Source: Syntrophales bacterium (lineage in GTDB: Bacteria; Desulfobacterota; Syntrophia; Syntrophales; UBA2251). From it: a stretch of DNA of 10,386 nt. Where the stretch lies: NCBI GenBank assembly GCA_023230905.1, contig JALNWL010000075.1, positions 1 through 10,386 of the forward strand, read 5' to 3'. A program made the position numbers and the translations under genes. The notes below the pieces were generated by a model that saw nothing but the letters and a program-made list of their open reading frames with translations, was not told the origin of the DNA and searched no databases. Shown here piece by piece: positions 1 to 5,585 of the stretch (position 1 is its first letter; every line of letters begins with the position of its first letter).

Positions 1-1458
1 AAGACCTACCGCGTGGCCGTGACGGCGCCCTGCATGGAGGCCTGTCCGGCGACCCTCGATATCCCCGGCTACATCGAGCTGATCCGCAACGGACGCTTCG
101 GCGAATCCCTGAACCTGATCCGCGAACGGTGCATCCTCCCCGGTGTGACGGGGCGGGTCTGCACGCATCCCTGCGAGGACGCCTGTGTCCGCAAGGACCT
201 GGATCAATCCCTCGCTATCCGTCTGCTCAAGCGGGCGGCTGCGGACGCCGATCTGAAGGCGGGTGGGACGCCCCTGGCGGCCCCGGCAGCGGTGAAGGAG
301 GAAAAGGTCGCCGTGATCGGCGCCGGGCCCGCGGGGCTCGCGGCGGCGTACCATCTGCGCCTCCTGGGCTACGGCGTAACCGTTTTCGAATCCCTGCCCC
401 ATGCCGGCGGCATGGCGGCGGTGGGCATCCCGGATTACCGGCTGCCCAAGGACATCCTGAACTACGAGATTGACCTGGTCCGGCGCCTGGGCGTGGAGAT
501 CCGCCTCAACGAACCGGTGGGCCGCATCGACCCGGGGAAGCTCAAGAAGGCCGGCTACGCGGCCGTCTTCATCGCCGTCGGGGCGCACGCGGGCAACGCG
601 ATCGGCGCCGAGGGCGAGGACGCCGGCTACGACGGCTTCATGGAAGGGATCGAGTTCCTGCGGCGGATCAGCCTGGGGCAGAAGATCGCCTCGCGCCGGA
701 AGGTCGTCATCATCGGCGGCGGCAACGTGGCCATCGACTGCGCCCGCACCTGCCTCCGCCTGGGGTTCGGGGAAGTGGAGATCCTCTACCGCCGGTCGCT
801 GGCCGAAATGCCGGCCCGCGCCGAGGAGATCGCCGAGGCCCAGGAGGAGGGCGTGAAGATCCGCTTCCTCGCCGCCCCCCTGAAGGTCGTCGCGAAGAAC
901 GGGAAGGTGACGGCGATCGAATGCATCAAGATGAAACTCGGCGAGCCCGATGCAAGCGGCCGCCGTCGTCCCGTCCCCGTCAAGGGGTCGGAGTTCACCG
1001 TGAAGACGGAGATGATCATCCCCGCCATCGGCCAGAACCCCGCACTGCCGGCGGTGGCCGGAACGGAGGCCCTGGCGGTGGCAAAGGGCAATACCGTGGC
1101 GGTCGACGCGGTCACGCTTGGGACGAACCTCGACGGGGTGTTCGCCGGCGGCGACTGCGTCACCGGACCCGCCACCCTGATCGAGGCCCTGGACATGGGC
1201 AACCGCGCGGCGCGGAGCATCGACCTCTACCTGCGGGGCGAAACCCCGGCGGCGGAGCGCCCGTTCGCGGGGATCGACACGCGCGCCCAGCGCACAAAGG
1301 GCTTCGTGAGCCCGGCGGCGTCCGGGGAAGCGGCCCTCCTGCAGGCGAAGACCCGCATCGCGGGCTTCGACGAGGTCGAGGGCGGCTTCGACGCCGCGGC
1401 CGCGATCCGAGAGGCCAATCGCTGCCTGCGCTGCTACCGCCTGATGGTCTGGGCATAG
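1..1458 (+). CDS. GltD-like FAD/NAD(P)-binding Fe-S oxidoreductase, 5' end outside window
   Basis: Flavoprotein of the glutamate synthase small-subunit / dihydropyrimidine dehydrogenase domain II family, which passes electrons between NAD(P)H and Fe-S partners through FAD. The frame is open to base 1 (it begins KTYRVAVTAPC), so the GTG at 13 is probably not the true start and the gene likely continues upstream. Visible in order: an N-terminal cysteine domain (CMEACPAT near base 34, then GRVCTHPCEDAC near 153-189); an FAD Rossmann motif VIGAGPAG near 313; an NAD(P) Rossmann motif IIGGGNVAID near 709; a C-terminal FAD motif FAGGDCVTGPAT near 1141; and a terminal CLRC pair near 1423. A CLRC tail and a Cys-rich lead-in of this kind are known from NuoF-GltD fusion proteins, so an upstream NuoF domain is possible. 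A NuoG-like gene follows 119 bp downstream, probably in the same operon. This points to a soluble NAD(P)H-linked electron-transfer complex rather than glutamate synthesis. Partner and substrate are not shown. Confidence 0.88.
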   Translation, partial: KTYRVAVTAPCMEACPATLDIPGYIELIRNGRFGESLNLIRERCILPGVTGRVCTHPCEDACVRKDLDQSLAIRLLKRAAADADLKAGGTPLAAPAAVKEEKVAVIGAGPAGLAAAYHLRLLGYGVTVFESLPHAGGMAAVGIPDYRLPKDILNYEIDLVRRLGVEIRLNEPVGRIDPGKLKKAGYAAVFIAVGAHAGNAIGAEGEDAGYDGFMEGIEFLRRISLGQKIASRRKVVIIGGGNVAIDCARTCLRLGFGEVEILYRRSLAEMPARAEEIAEAQEEGVKIRFLAAPLKVVAKNGKVTAIECIKMKLGEPDASGRRRPVPVKGSEFTVKTEMIIPAIGQNPALPAVAGTEALAVAKGNTVAVDAVTLGTNLDGVFAGGDCVTGPATLIEALDMGNRAARSIDLYLRGETPAAERPFAGIDTRAQRTKGFVSPAASGEAALLQAKTRIAGFDEVEGGFDAAAAIREANRCLRCYRLMVWA

Positions 1459-1460
1459 GA

Positions 1461-1501
1461 TCCGGGAAGGGGCCGGCCCCCGTGATTGGCGGCCTCCCGG
1501 A
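1461..1501. repeat. Nested inverted repeat between the two redox genes
   Basis: Outer arms TCCGGGA (1461-1467) and TCCCGGA (1495-1501) are exact reverse complements. They enclose a perfect 12-bp palindrome, GGGGCCGGCCCC (1469-1480). It lies just after the GltD-like stop codon. No T-run follows, so it is not a standard intrinsic terminator. It could stabilise or process the mRNA between the two cistrons, or simply reflect high GC. Confidence 0.45.
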
Positions 1502-1577
1502 GTGAAGGATTCTTGACGACAATGAACCCGTCCGGAGCGTTGCCGGGGGGGAGAAACCCGCAATCGAGGAACAGGCT

Positions 1578-2285
1578 ATGATCGAAATCACGTTAGATGG
1601 ACGGAAGGTGAAGGCCCAGGAGGGGTCGACCCTCCTCTCCCATATCCGGGCGCGCAACATCGACCTGCCCACGCTCTGTCAGCACGACGAACTGTCCCCC
1701 TTCGGGGCCTGCCGCCTGTGCACCGTGGAGGTGAAGGTCAACGGCAAATGGGAACTCGCCACGGCCTGTAACACGCCGGTTGCCCAGGGGATGGAGGTCC
1801 GGACGGACTCCGAGCGGGCGATCGCGGGCCGAAAACTGGCCGCCTCCCTGCTGTACTACAAGTACCCCAAAACCCGGGTCGTGCGCGATCTGGCGGAGAA
1901 GCTGGGGATCGCGGTCGCCGCGGAGGCGGCGGACGCGAAGGAATGCGTCCTCTGCGGCCTGTGCGCGCGCACCTGCCGGGAGATCGTCGGGGTCGCCGCC
2001 CTGTCCTTCGAGGACCGGGGCCTCGGGCGCGACGTGGACGAGCCGAGGATCGCTTTCGACGCGAATGCCTGCATCGGCTGCGGGTCCTGCGCCTACGTCT
2101 GTCCGACGGGTCATGTGAAGATGGAAACCACCGGAGACAAGCGGATCATCTGGGACAAGGCCTTCAAGATGGCGACCTGTCAGGTCTGCGGTCGCCCGTT
2201 CGCCCCGGAGGATCAGTTGAAATACATCAGCGTCAGGACGGGCGTGCCCATGAGCCGTCTGAAGACCTGCATGAGCTGCCGTTAG
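1578..2285 (+). CDS. NuoG-N-terminal-like ferredoxin subunit ([2Fe-2S] plus two [4Fe-4S])
   Basis: A 235-aa soluble electron-transfer subunit resembling the N-terminus of NuoG or the HoxU-type diaphorase subunit. A plant-type [2Fe-2S] domain has C34, C45, C48 and C64. A ferredoxin module follows with two [4Fe-4S] sets, C123/C126/C129/C133 and C165/C168/C171/C175. The segment between them, where NuoG normally carries its His-Cys cluster ligands, reads SLLYYKYPKTRVV and has none, so that cluster appears lost. The molybdopterin-like domain of full NuoG is absent. An extra C-terminal tail has two CxxC pairs (C201/C204 and C231/C234) that could bind zinc or iron. ATG 1578 is preceded by GAGGA at 1566-1570 with a 7-nt gap. 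It lies 119 bp after the GltD-like gene on the same strand, and the pair probably form one complex linking NAD(P)H to a ferredoxin, formate dehydrogenase or hydrogenase partner. The partner is inferred, not seen. Confidence 0.9.
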   Translation: MIEITLDGRKVKAQEGSTLLSHIRARNIDLPTLCQHDELSPFGACRLCTVEVKVNGKWELATACNTPVAQGMEVRTDSERAIAGRKLAASLLYYKYPKTRVVRDLAEKLGIAVAAEAADAKECVLCGLCARTCREIVGVAALSFEDRGLGRDVDEPRIAFDANACIGCGSCAYVCPTGHVKMETTGDKRIIWDKAFKMATCQVCGRPFAPEDQLKYISVRTGVPMSRLKTCMSCR

Positions 2286-2356
2286 GCGACGTCCGGGCCC
2301 GAACCCGCGCCGTTACGGCGGGCGAAGGGGCCGGTTCGAGGTTCTGAAACAGACAT

Positions 2357-2432
2357 TCCCCAGTAGCTCAGTCGGTAGAGCGGCTGGCTGTTAACCAGCA
2401 TGTCCGTGGTTCGAGTCCGCGCTGGGGAGCCA
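2357..2432 (+). tRNA. tRNA-Asn (anticodon GTT)
   Basis: A complete 76-nt cloverleaf. The acceptor arms TCCCCAG (2357-2363) and CTGGGGA (2422-2428) pair perfectly, with discriminator G at 2429 and an encoded CCA at 2430-2432. The D-arm is GCTC/GAGC. The anticodon stem GCTGG/CCAGC (2383-2387/2395-2399) closes loop CTGTTAA with anticodon GTT at 2390-2392. The T-arm CGTGG/CCGCG carries loop TTCGAGT. It lies 71 bp after the NuoG-like gene with no obvious promoter of its own, so read-through from the upstream operon is possible. Confidence 0.97.
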
Positions 2433-2440
2433 AAACGTCG

Positions 2441-2479
2441 AGGGGCCGTTTCCCGTGAAGTCGGGAAACGGCCCCTTTC
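2441..2479 (+). terminator. Strong hairpin terminator after tRNA-Asn, likely bidirectional
   Basis: Perfect 15-bp inverted repeat: arm 2441-2455 (AGGGGCCGTTTCCCG), 6-nt loop TGAAGT, arm 2462-2476, then TTT. It starts 8 nt after the tRNA CCA end. On the opposite strand the same stem is followed by CGACGTTTT, so it can also stop the converging PAS-LuxR transcript that ends at 2560. The short T-run makes it less than textbook for the + direction, but stem length and position are convincing. Confidence 0.8.
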
Positions 2480-2559
2480 CCATGGTGTCGAGGTTTCGGG
2501 ACGTTTGCTGCCGGGGGGCTTTCGCCGCGGGAGCCCCGCCGCCGGCCCGCCTGGGGGCG

Positions 2560-3471
2560 CTACTTCATCGCCAGCAGGTGCGAGCGGAGGTTCGCGCCGC
2601 CCTTGCCCAGTCCCATCTTCCTGCGGAGGTTGTTGCGGTGGGCGTTCACCGTGCCCAGAGAGACGCCCATCACGTGCGCGATCTCGCCCGAGGACTTCCC
2701 CTCCTTGACGAGGTTCGCGACCTGGATCTCCTTGGGCGTGAGGTTGGGATAGCAGGAGGCGAGGTTGTACACGAAGTCCGAGGAGATGTCCATCAGGTTG
2801 GATTCCAGGACGCTCAGGGAAACCCGATCCATCGGCGCCATCTGGCCGTCCTTCAGTTTCTCCAGGTAGGGGGTGATGAGCTCCTGGAGGTTGGATTTAA
2901 GCCGCGCGGATGTCAGGCGCTGATTCTGTTCCTGCTGGTCCAGAAGGACCTTGAGGGCCGTATTGAGGGCCTCGAGTTTTTCGGCCTGCAGGGCTAGGGA
3001 ATCCTTGCTTTTCCGAAGCTCGTCCTCCATCTGTTTGCGTTCCGTGATGTCCAGGAGTGTGCTTAAGACAAGCTTCTCTCCTTCAAATTCGATGACTTCA
3101 GCCGACAGGAGGCAACAATGGAGCTTTCCGGACTTGTCCCGCCAATAGATCTCCTTGTTGCGGATCCTGGCGTCTGTCGACAGGTGATCGAGGATTTCCT
3201 GGCGTTGCTCCCCCTTCCATTTCCCGAGTTCCATGGAGTTTTGACCGAGTAGCTCGTCGCGCGTATAGCCCGTCGTCTCGCAAAAGGCCCGGTTGACCTC
3301 GCGATATTGACCGTCGGCCGTGGTCACGGCCATCATGGAGGGATTCATGGCGAAGACCAGGGGGAAGAGCCCTGTTTCGCCGTTGCCCTTTTGGTCCAGT
3401 TGCCTGAGAAAAGAGATATCGATGCCACCCGGTCCGGCACCCCGAATGTCGGACTTGCTTTTTCTGGTCAC
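2560..3471 (-). CDS. PAS domain / LuxR-type HTH transcriptional regulator
   Basis: A cytoplasmic sensor-regulator of 303 aa from the chosen start. It has a PAS fold with PAC tail at about 36-145 (NPSMMAVTTADG, NRAFCETTGYTRDELLG, LLDITERKQMEDEL), a helical coiled-coil-like linker at about 145-205, and a LuxR/GerE helix-turn-helix at about 242-303 (LTPKEIQVANLV, SSGEIAHVMGVSLGTVNAHR). There is no receiver, kinase or membrane segment, so input probably comes through a ligand or cofactor in the PAS domain. The frame can be read from TTG 3492, but GTG 3471 is preferred: a near-consensus promoter puts transcription start near 3496, which would leave the TTG only about 4 nt of leader and no ribosome site, whereas the GTG has AAAGG about 7 nt upstream. 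It is transcribed separately from the metalloprotease gene that ends at 3545. The target genes are unknown. Confidence 0.9.
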   Translation of the reverse strand: MTRKSKSDIRGAGPGGIDISFLRQLDQKGNGETGLFPLVFAMNPSMMAVTTADGQYREVNRAFCETTGYTRDELLGQNSMELGKWKGEQRQEILDHLSTDARIRNKEIYWRDKSGKLHCCLLSAEVIEFEGEKLVLSTLLDITERKQMEDELRKSKDSLALQAEKLEALNTALKVLLDQQEQNQRLTSARLKSNLQELITPYLEKLKDGQMAPMDRVSLSVLESNLMDISSDFVYNLASCYPNLTPKEIQVANLVKEGKSSGEIAHVMGVSLGTVNAHRNNLRRKMGLGKGGANLRSHLLAMK

Positions 3472-3502
3472 GATTCCGCCTTTCCTGAACAAAATTTAGC
3501 GA

Positions 3503-3531
3503 ACTATAGCGGGACGTTACCTTTGTGTCAA
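3503..3531 (-). promoter_or_regulatory. Near-consensus sigma70 promoter of the PAS-LuxR gene
   Basis: On the - strand, TTGACA (3531-3526) is followed by exactly 17 nt and TATAGT (3508-3503): six of six and five of six consensus matches. Predicted transcription start is about 3496, giving a leader of about 25 nt to GTG 3471. It lies 14 nt beyond the stop of the upstream metalloprotease gene in an AT-rich patch that stands out from the GC-rich surroundings. Confidence 0.8.
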
Positions 3532-3544
3532 GAATTCATTCAAA

Positions 3545-4234
3545 TCACAGGGACAGCAGGTGGTCGTGGTCCTTGAGCCAGCGCCGGTGCTCCCGATGCC
3601 GGGGGGCGGCGCGGTCGACGAGCGCCCAGAAGGCGGGGGCGTGGCTCTTCTCGCGGATGTGCGCCAGTTCGTGAACCACGACGTAATCGACGACGTCCGG
3701 GGGGGCCATGATCAATCGCCAGGGGAAGGACAGGCGGTTCTCGGGTGAACAGGAGCCCCAGCGGTGTCGTGCCTGGCCGATCCGGATGCCGCGGGGCAGG
3801 ACGCCCAGGCGCACGGAGAAAACCGCCACCCGGCCCGCCAGGTACGTCATGGCCTGCCGCCGGTACCAGCGGATGAACCGTGCCTTGCCGCCGCGGACGG
3901 CCGTTTCGTGCAACACGAATTTCGTGCCCGTGAAAACCAGCGGTTCCTTCCGGTCCGACGGGGGGACGATCTCCAGCGGGTACGAGACGCCCAGATAGGG
4001 GAAGGTTTCTCCCGTGGCGATGCGCCTGTCGTGCGGCCGTCGCGCCGCCTGTTCCCGGCGTTTCCGGGCGATCCAGGGCTGCTTCTTCCGGAAGAACGCC
4101 TCGATCTCGCGCTTCGGGGTGTGGCGGGGGGCCTGCACGAGGACCGTGCCGTCGGGGAGGACTTGCAGGGAGAGGGTTTTCCGCCGTCGCGCGCTGCGCA
4201 CCAGGGTATAATCGGAAAGCGGACGGGCATCCAT
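3545..4234 (-). CDS. YgjP/SprT-type zinc metalloprotease (DUF45, M48-like)
   Basis: A 229-aa protein of the YgjP-like metallopeptidase family (gluzincin fold). The zinc site is visible: HELAH at 188-192, with the downstream histidine H198 (KSHAPAFW) as likely third ligand. The family signature RWGSCS lies at 158-163. The basic N-terminus with an RRRKTLSLQV strand and the RKKQPWIARKRR helix near 48-60 match the family, and the length is usual for it. No signal peptide or membrane segment is seen, so it is cytoplasmic. The physiological substrate is not established for this family; a link to restriction systems is known for some members, but none is present here. ATG 4234 is used although its ribosome site is poor (only GGGG close by). 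It is divergent from the SDR gene and upstream of the PAS-LuxR gene, which has its own promoter. Confidence 0.88.
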   Translation of the reverse strand: MDARPLSDYTLVRSARRRKTLSLQVLPDGTVLVQAPRHTPKREIEAFFRKKQPWIARKRREQAARRPHDRRIATGETFPYLGVSYPLEIVPPSDRKEPLVFTGTKFVLHETAVRGGKARFIRWYRRQAMTYLAGRVAVFSVRLGVLPRGIRIGQARHRWGSCSPENRLSFPWRLIMAPPDVVDYVVVHELAHIREKSHAPAFWALVDRAAPRHREHRRWLKDHDHLLSL

Positions 4235-4240
4235 GCCCCA

Positions 4241-4269
4241 TGTTTAGCAAAGAGTATCCCTTTTTTCAA
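4241..4269 (-). promoter_or_regulatory. Weak candidate promoter of the metalloprotease gene
   Basis: On the - strand TTGAAA (4269-4264), 17 nt, TAAACA (4246-4241). The -35 matches five of six, the -10 only three of six. If used, transcription would begin at or within 1-2 nt of ATG 4234, giving a leaderless mRNA. That would fit the lack of a good ribosome site there, but the evidence is slight. Confidence 0.25.
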
Positions 4270-4364
4270 GCCGCGCCTTCGGTCCCGATTTGGACGTTGC
4301 GCGAAGGTCTTCGGGTGTGGTACCTGCTAAAAATAGCGGCAACGTCGGCGCCGGGGAGGTCGCC

Positions 4365-4397
4365 ATGTGCATTCATATTCTCGAAAAGGTGACGTGA
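4365..4397 (+). CDS. Possible 10-codon leader ORF upstream of the SDR gene
   Basis: ATG 4365 is preceded by GGGGAGGT (4353-4360) with a 4-nt gap, a stronger ribosome site than that of the SDR. It encodes MCIHILEKVT and stops at TGA 4395-4397. The stop overlaps the GAGG (4396-4399) that serves the SDR start at 4405, 7 nt further on. This geometry suits translational coupling or a leader peptide. No attenuator hairpin with a T-run is seen between them, and the peptide is not recognised. It could be chance. Confidence 0.3.
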   Translation: MCIHILEKVT

Positions 4398-4404
4398 GGG
4401 GGAC

Positions 4405-5229
4405 ATGGGGATGGATGAGGTGAGGGACCGGTGTGTCGTGATCACCGGGGCGTCGTCGGGGATCGGGAAGGCGATTTCGGCCTGCTTCGCGCGGGAGGGG
4501 GCGCACCTGTGCCTGGGGGCGAAACCGGGGGAAACCGAGGTTTTGACGGCGTGGGCCCGGGAACTCGAACGGACCCATGCGGTCCGGACATGGACCTTCC
4601 CCGTTGATCTCGCGCTTCCGGACGGGCCGGAACGCTTCCATGCCGCCGTCCGCGGGATCGGGCGGCCCATCGACTGCTTCGTCAACAACGCCGGCGTTCT
4701 CTGGTACGGGTCGTTCGCCGCCCTGACGCTCGAAAAACAGGTCGAGATCGTCCAGGTCAACGTGCTCGCGCACATGAAGCTCATGCGCCTGTTCGCGGAG
4801 GACATGGTGAAGCGCCGGGGGGGCCGCATCTGGAACGTCTCGTCCGTCTCCGCGTTTCAGCCCTGCTGCCACCACGCCGTCTACGGGGCGACGAAGGCCT
4901 TTGTCCAGAGCCTGAGCGAGGCGGTCCACGAGGAGTTGCGCGGAACGGGGGTGACCGTCTGCACGCTGAACCCCGCCTACACGGATACCCGGATGATTCA
5001 CGGAGACGGGTTTCCCAGGCGCCTCTGGTGGTTCGACGTCTCCGGCGTCCGCACGCCCGAGGAGACCGCCCGGATCGGCTACCGCGCCTTCAAGCGGGGC
5101 AAGGCCCTGTGCATCGTCGGCTGGCAGAACCGGCTGATCCACACCCTGCTCCTGAGGCTGACGCCCCGCAAACTCATGGCCGCGATGTCCTACTGGGTTC
5201 TGCAGGCGAAGCCCTCGCTGCACGACTGA
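4405..5229 (+). CDS. Short-chain dehydrogenase/reductase (classical SDR, DltE/COG0300 type)
   Basis: A 274-aa NAD(P)-dependent oxidoreductase with all classical SDR landmarks: nucleotide motif TGASSGIG at 14-21, structural NNAG at 94-97, N119, catalytic S147 (NVSSVSAF), Y160 and K164 in YGATK, then the NPAYTDTRM stretch at 189-197. The C-terminus (GWQNRLIHTLLLRLTPRKLM) resembles the COG0300 group, whose members often act on lipid-like or uncharacterised ketones and alcohols; the substrate cannot be read from sequence. ATG 4405 is used with GAGG at 4396-4399 and a 5-nt gap; ATG 4411 in the same frame is a weaker alternative. It is divergent from the metalloprotease gene and lies 356 bp before the acyl-CoA synthetase, which has its own candidate promoter, so co-transcription is uncertain. 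Confidence 0.93.
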   Translation: MGMDEVRDRCVVITGASSGIGKAISACFAREGAHLCLGAKPGETEVLTAWARELERTHAVRTWTFPVDLALPDGPERFHAAVRGIGRPIDCFVNNAGVLWYGSFAALTLEKQVEIVQVNVLAHMKLMRLFAEDMVKRRGGRIWNVSSVSAFQPCCHHAVYGATKAFVQSLSEAVHEELRGTGVTVCTLNPAYTDTRMIHGDGFPRRLWWFDVSGVRTPEETARIGYRAFKRGKALCIVGWQNRLIHTLLLRLTPRKLMAAMSYWVLQAKPSLHD

Positions 5230-5411
5230 CGATCCGCGTCCCGGTACCACACCGGTGCTGGCCGGGCGCCTCCGGGGCCTCCCGCGGGGAATCCGGATTC
5301 GCGCCGGGGGGCTGCCCGGGAGGCGGCCTTGGGCACGGTGCCTGTCGCCCCTTACCTGCATTGAATTTCGCTCAGCTCAGGTCAGCAAATCCAGAACATA
5401 ATCAATATTTC

Positions 5412-5440
5412 TTGACATTTATACCGGATTGTCGTATGGA
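5412..5440 (+). promoter_or_regulatory. Candidate sigma70 promoter of the acyl-CoA synthetase gene
   Basis: TTGACA (5412-5417), 17-nt spacer, TATGGA (5435-5440). The -35 is perfect; the -10 matches only three of six positions, suggesting a weak or activator-dependent promoter. It sits in an AT-rich patch (5355-5440) within GC-rich DNA. Predicted start is about 5447, giving a leader of about 139 nt. Confidence 0.45.
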
Positions 5441-5456
5441 GCCAGCGGTAAGAGGA

Positions 5457-5469
5457 TGACCATCGGTCA
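5457..5469. promoter_or_regulatory. Operator-like palindrome just after the predicted transcription start
   Basis: TGACC-ATC-GGTCA, perfect 5-bp arms with a 3-nt centre, about 10 nt downstream of the predicted start. A dimeric repressor bound here could block the acyl-CoA synthetase gene. No known operator is matched with confidence. Confidence 0.25.
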
Positions 5470-5515
5470 GAGCGGGGGCGTGCGTTTCCCGGATCCTGCC
5501 GGCGTCTCGACGGCG

Positions 5516-5557
5516 GACCGGACGGACCCATCCGCAGGGTGTAACCCCGTTCCGGTC
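5516..5557 (+). promoter_or_regulatory. Predicted three-way-junction fold in the acyl-CoA synthetase 5' leader
   Basis: An outer stem GACCGGA (5516-5522) with TCCGGTC (5551-5557) encloses two hairpins: CGGA-CCCA-TCCG (5523-5534) and GGGT-GTA-ACCC (5537-5547). All pairs are Watson-Crick and only a few bases are left unpaired. It ends 16 nt before the ribosome site at 5574. It matches no riboswitch class I can recognise; it may be a regulatory RNA fold or a chance product of high GC. Confidence 0.35.
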
Positions 5558-5585
5558 GCATCGATTTCATGTGGGAGGAGGATGC

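Larger units (their letters stand above)
5230..5585 (+). other. 356-bp intergenic region with palindromes, candidate promoter and folded leader
   Basis: No convincing coding sequence is present. The first part is very GC-rich and holds inverted arms GCCTCCCG (5277-5284) and CGGGAGGC (5317-5324) around a perfect 12-bp palindrome GAATCCGGATTC (5289-5300), then GGCAC-G-GTGCC (5332-5342). From about 5355 to 5440 the composition turns AT-rich and contains the candidate promoter. The last part is a roughly 140-nt leader with an operator-like palindrome and a predicted fold, ending in the ribosome site of the acyl-CoA synthetase. Confidence 0.6.

Noticed and set aside
2357..2432. tRNA-Asn as an integration site for a mobile element
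   Set aside because: No integrase gene and no direct repeat of the tRNA 3' end seen; downstream genes look chromosomal.
3545..4234. YgjP-type protease as part of a restriction or defence locus
   Set aside because: No restriction, methylase, helicase or toxin gene occurs nearby in the window.
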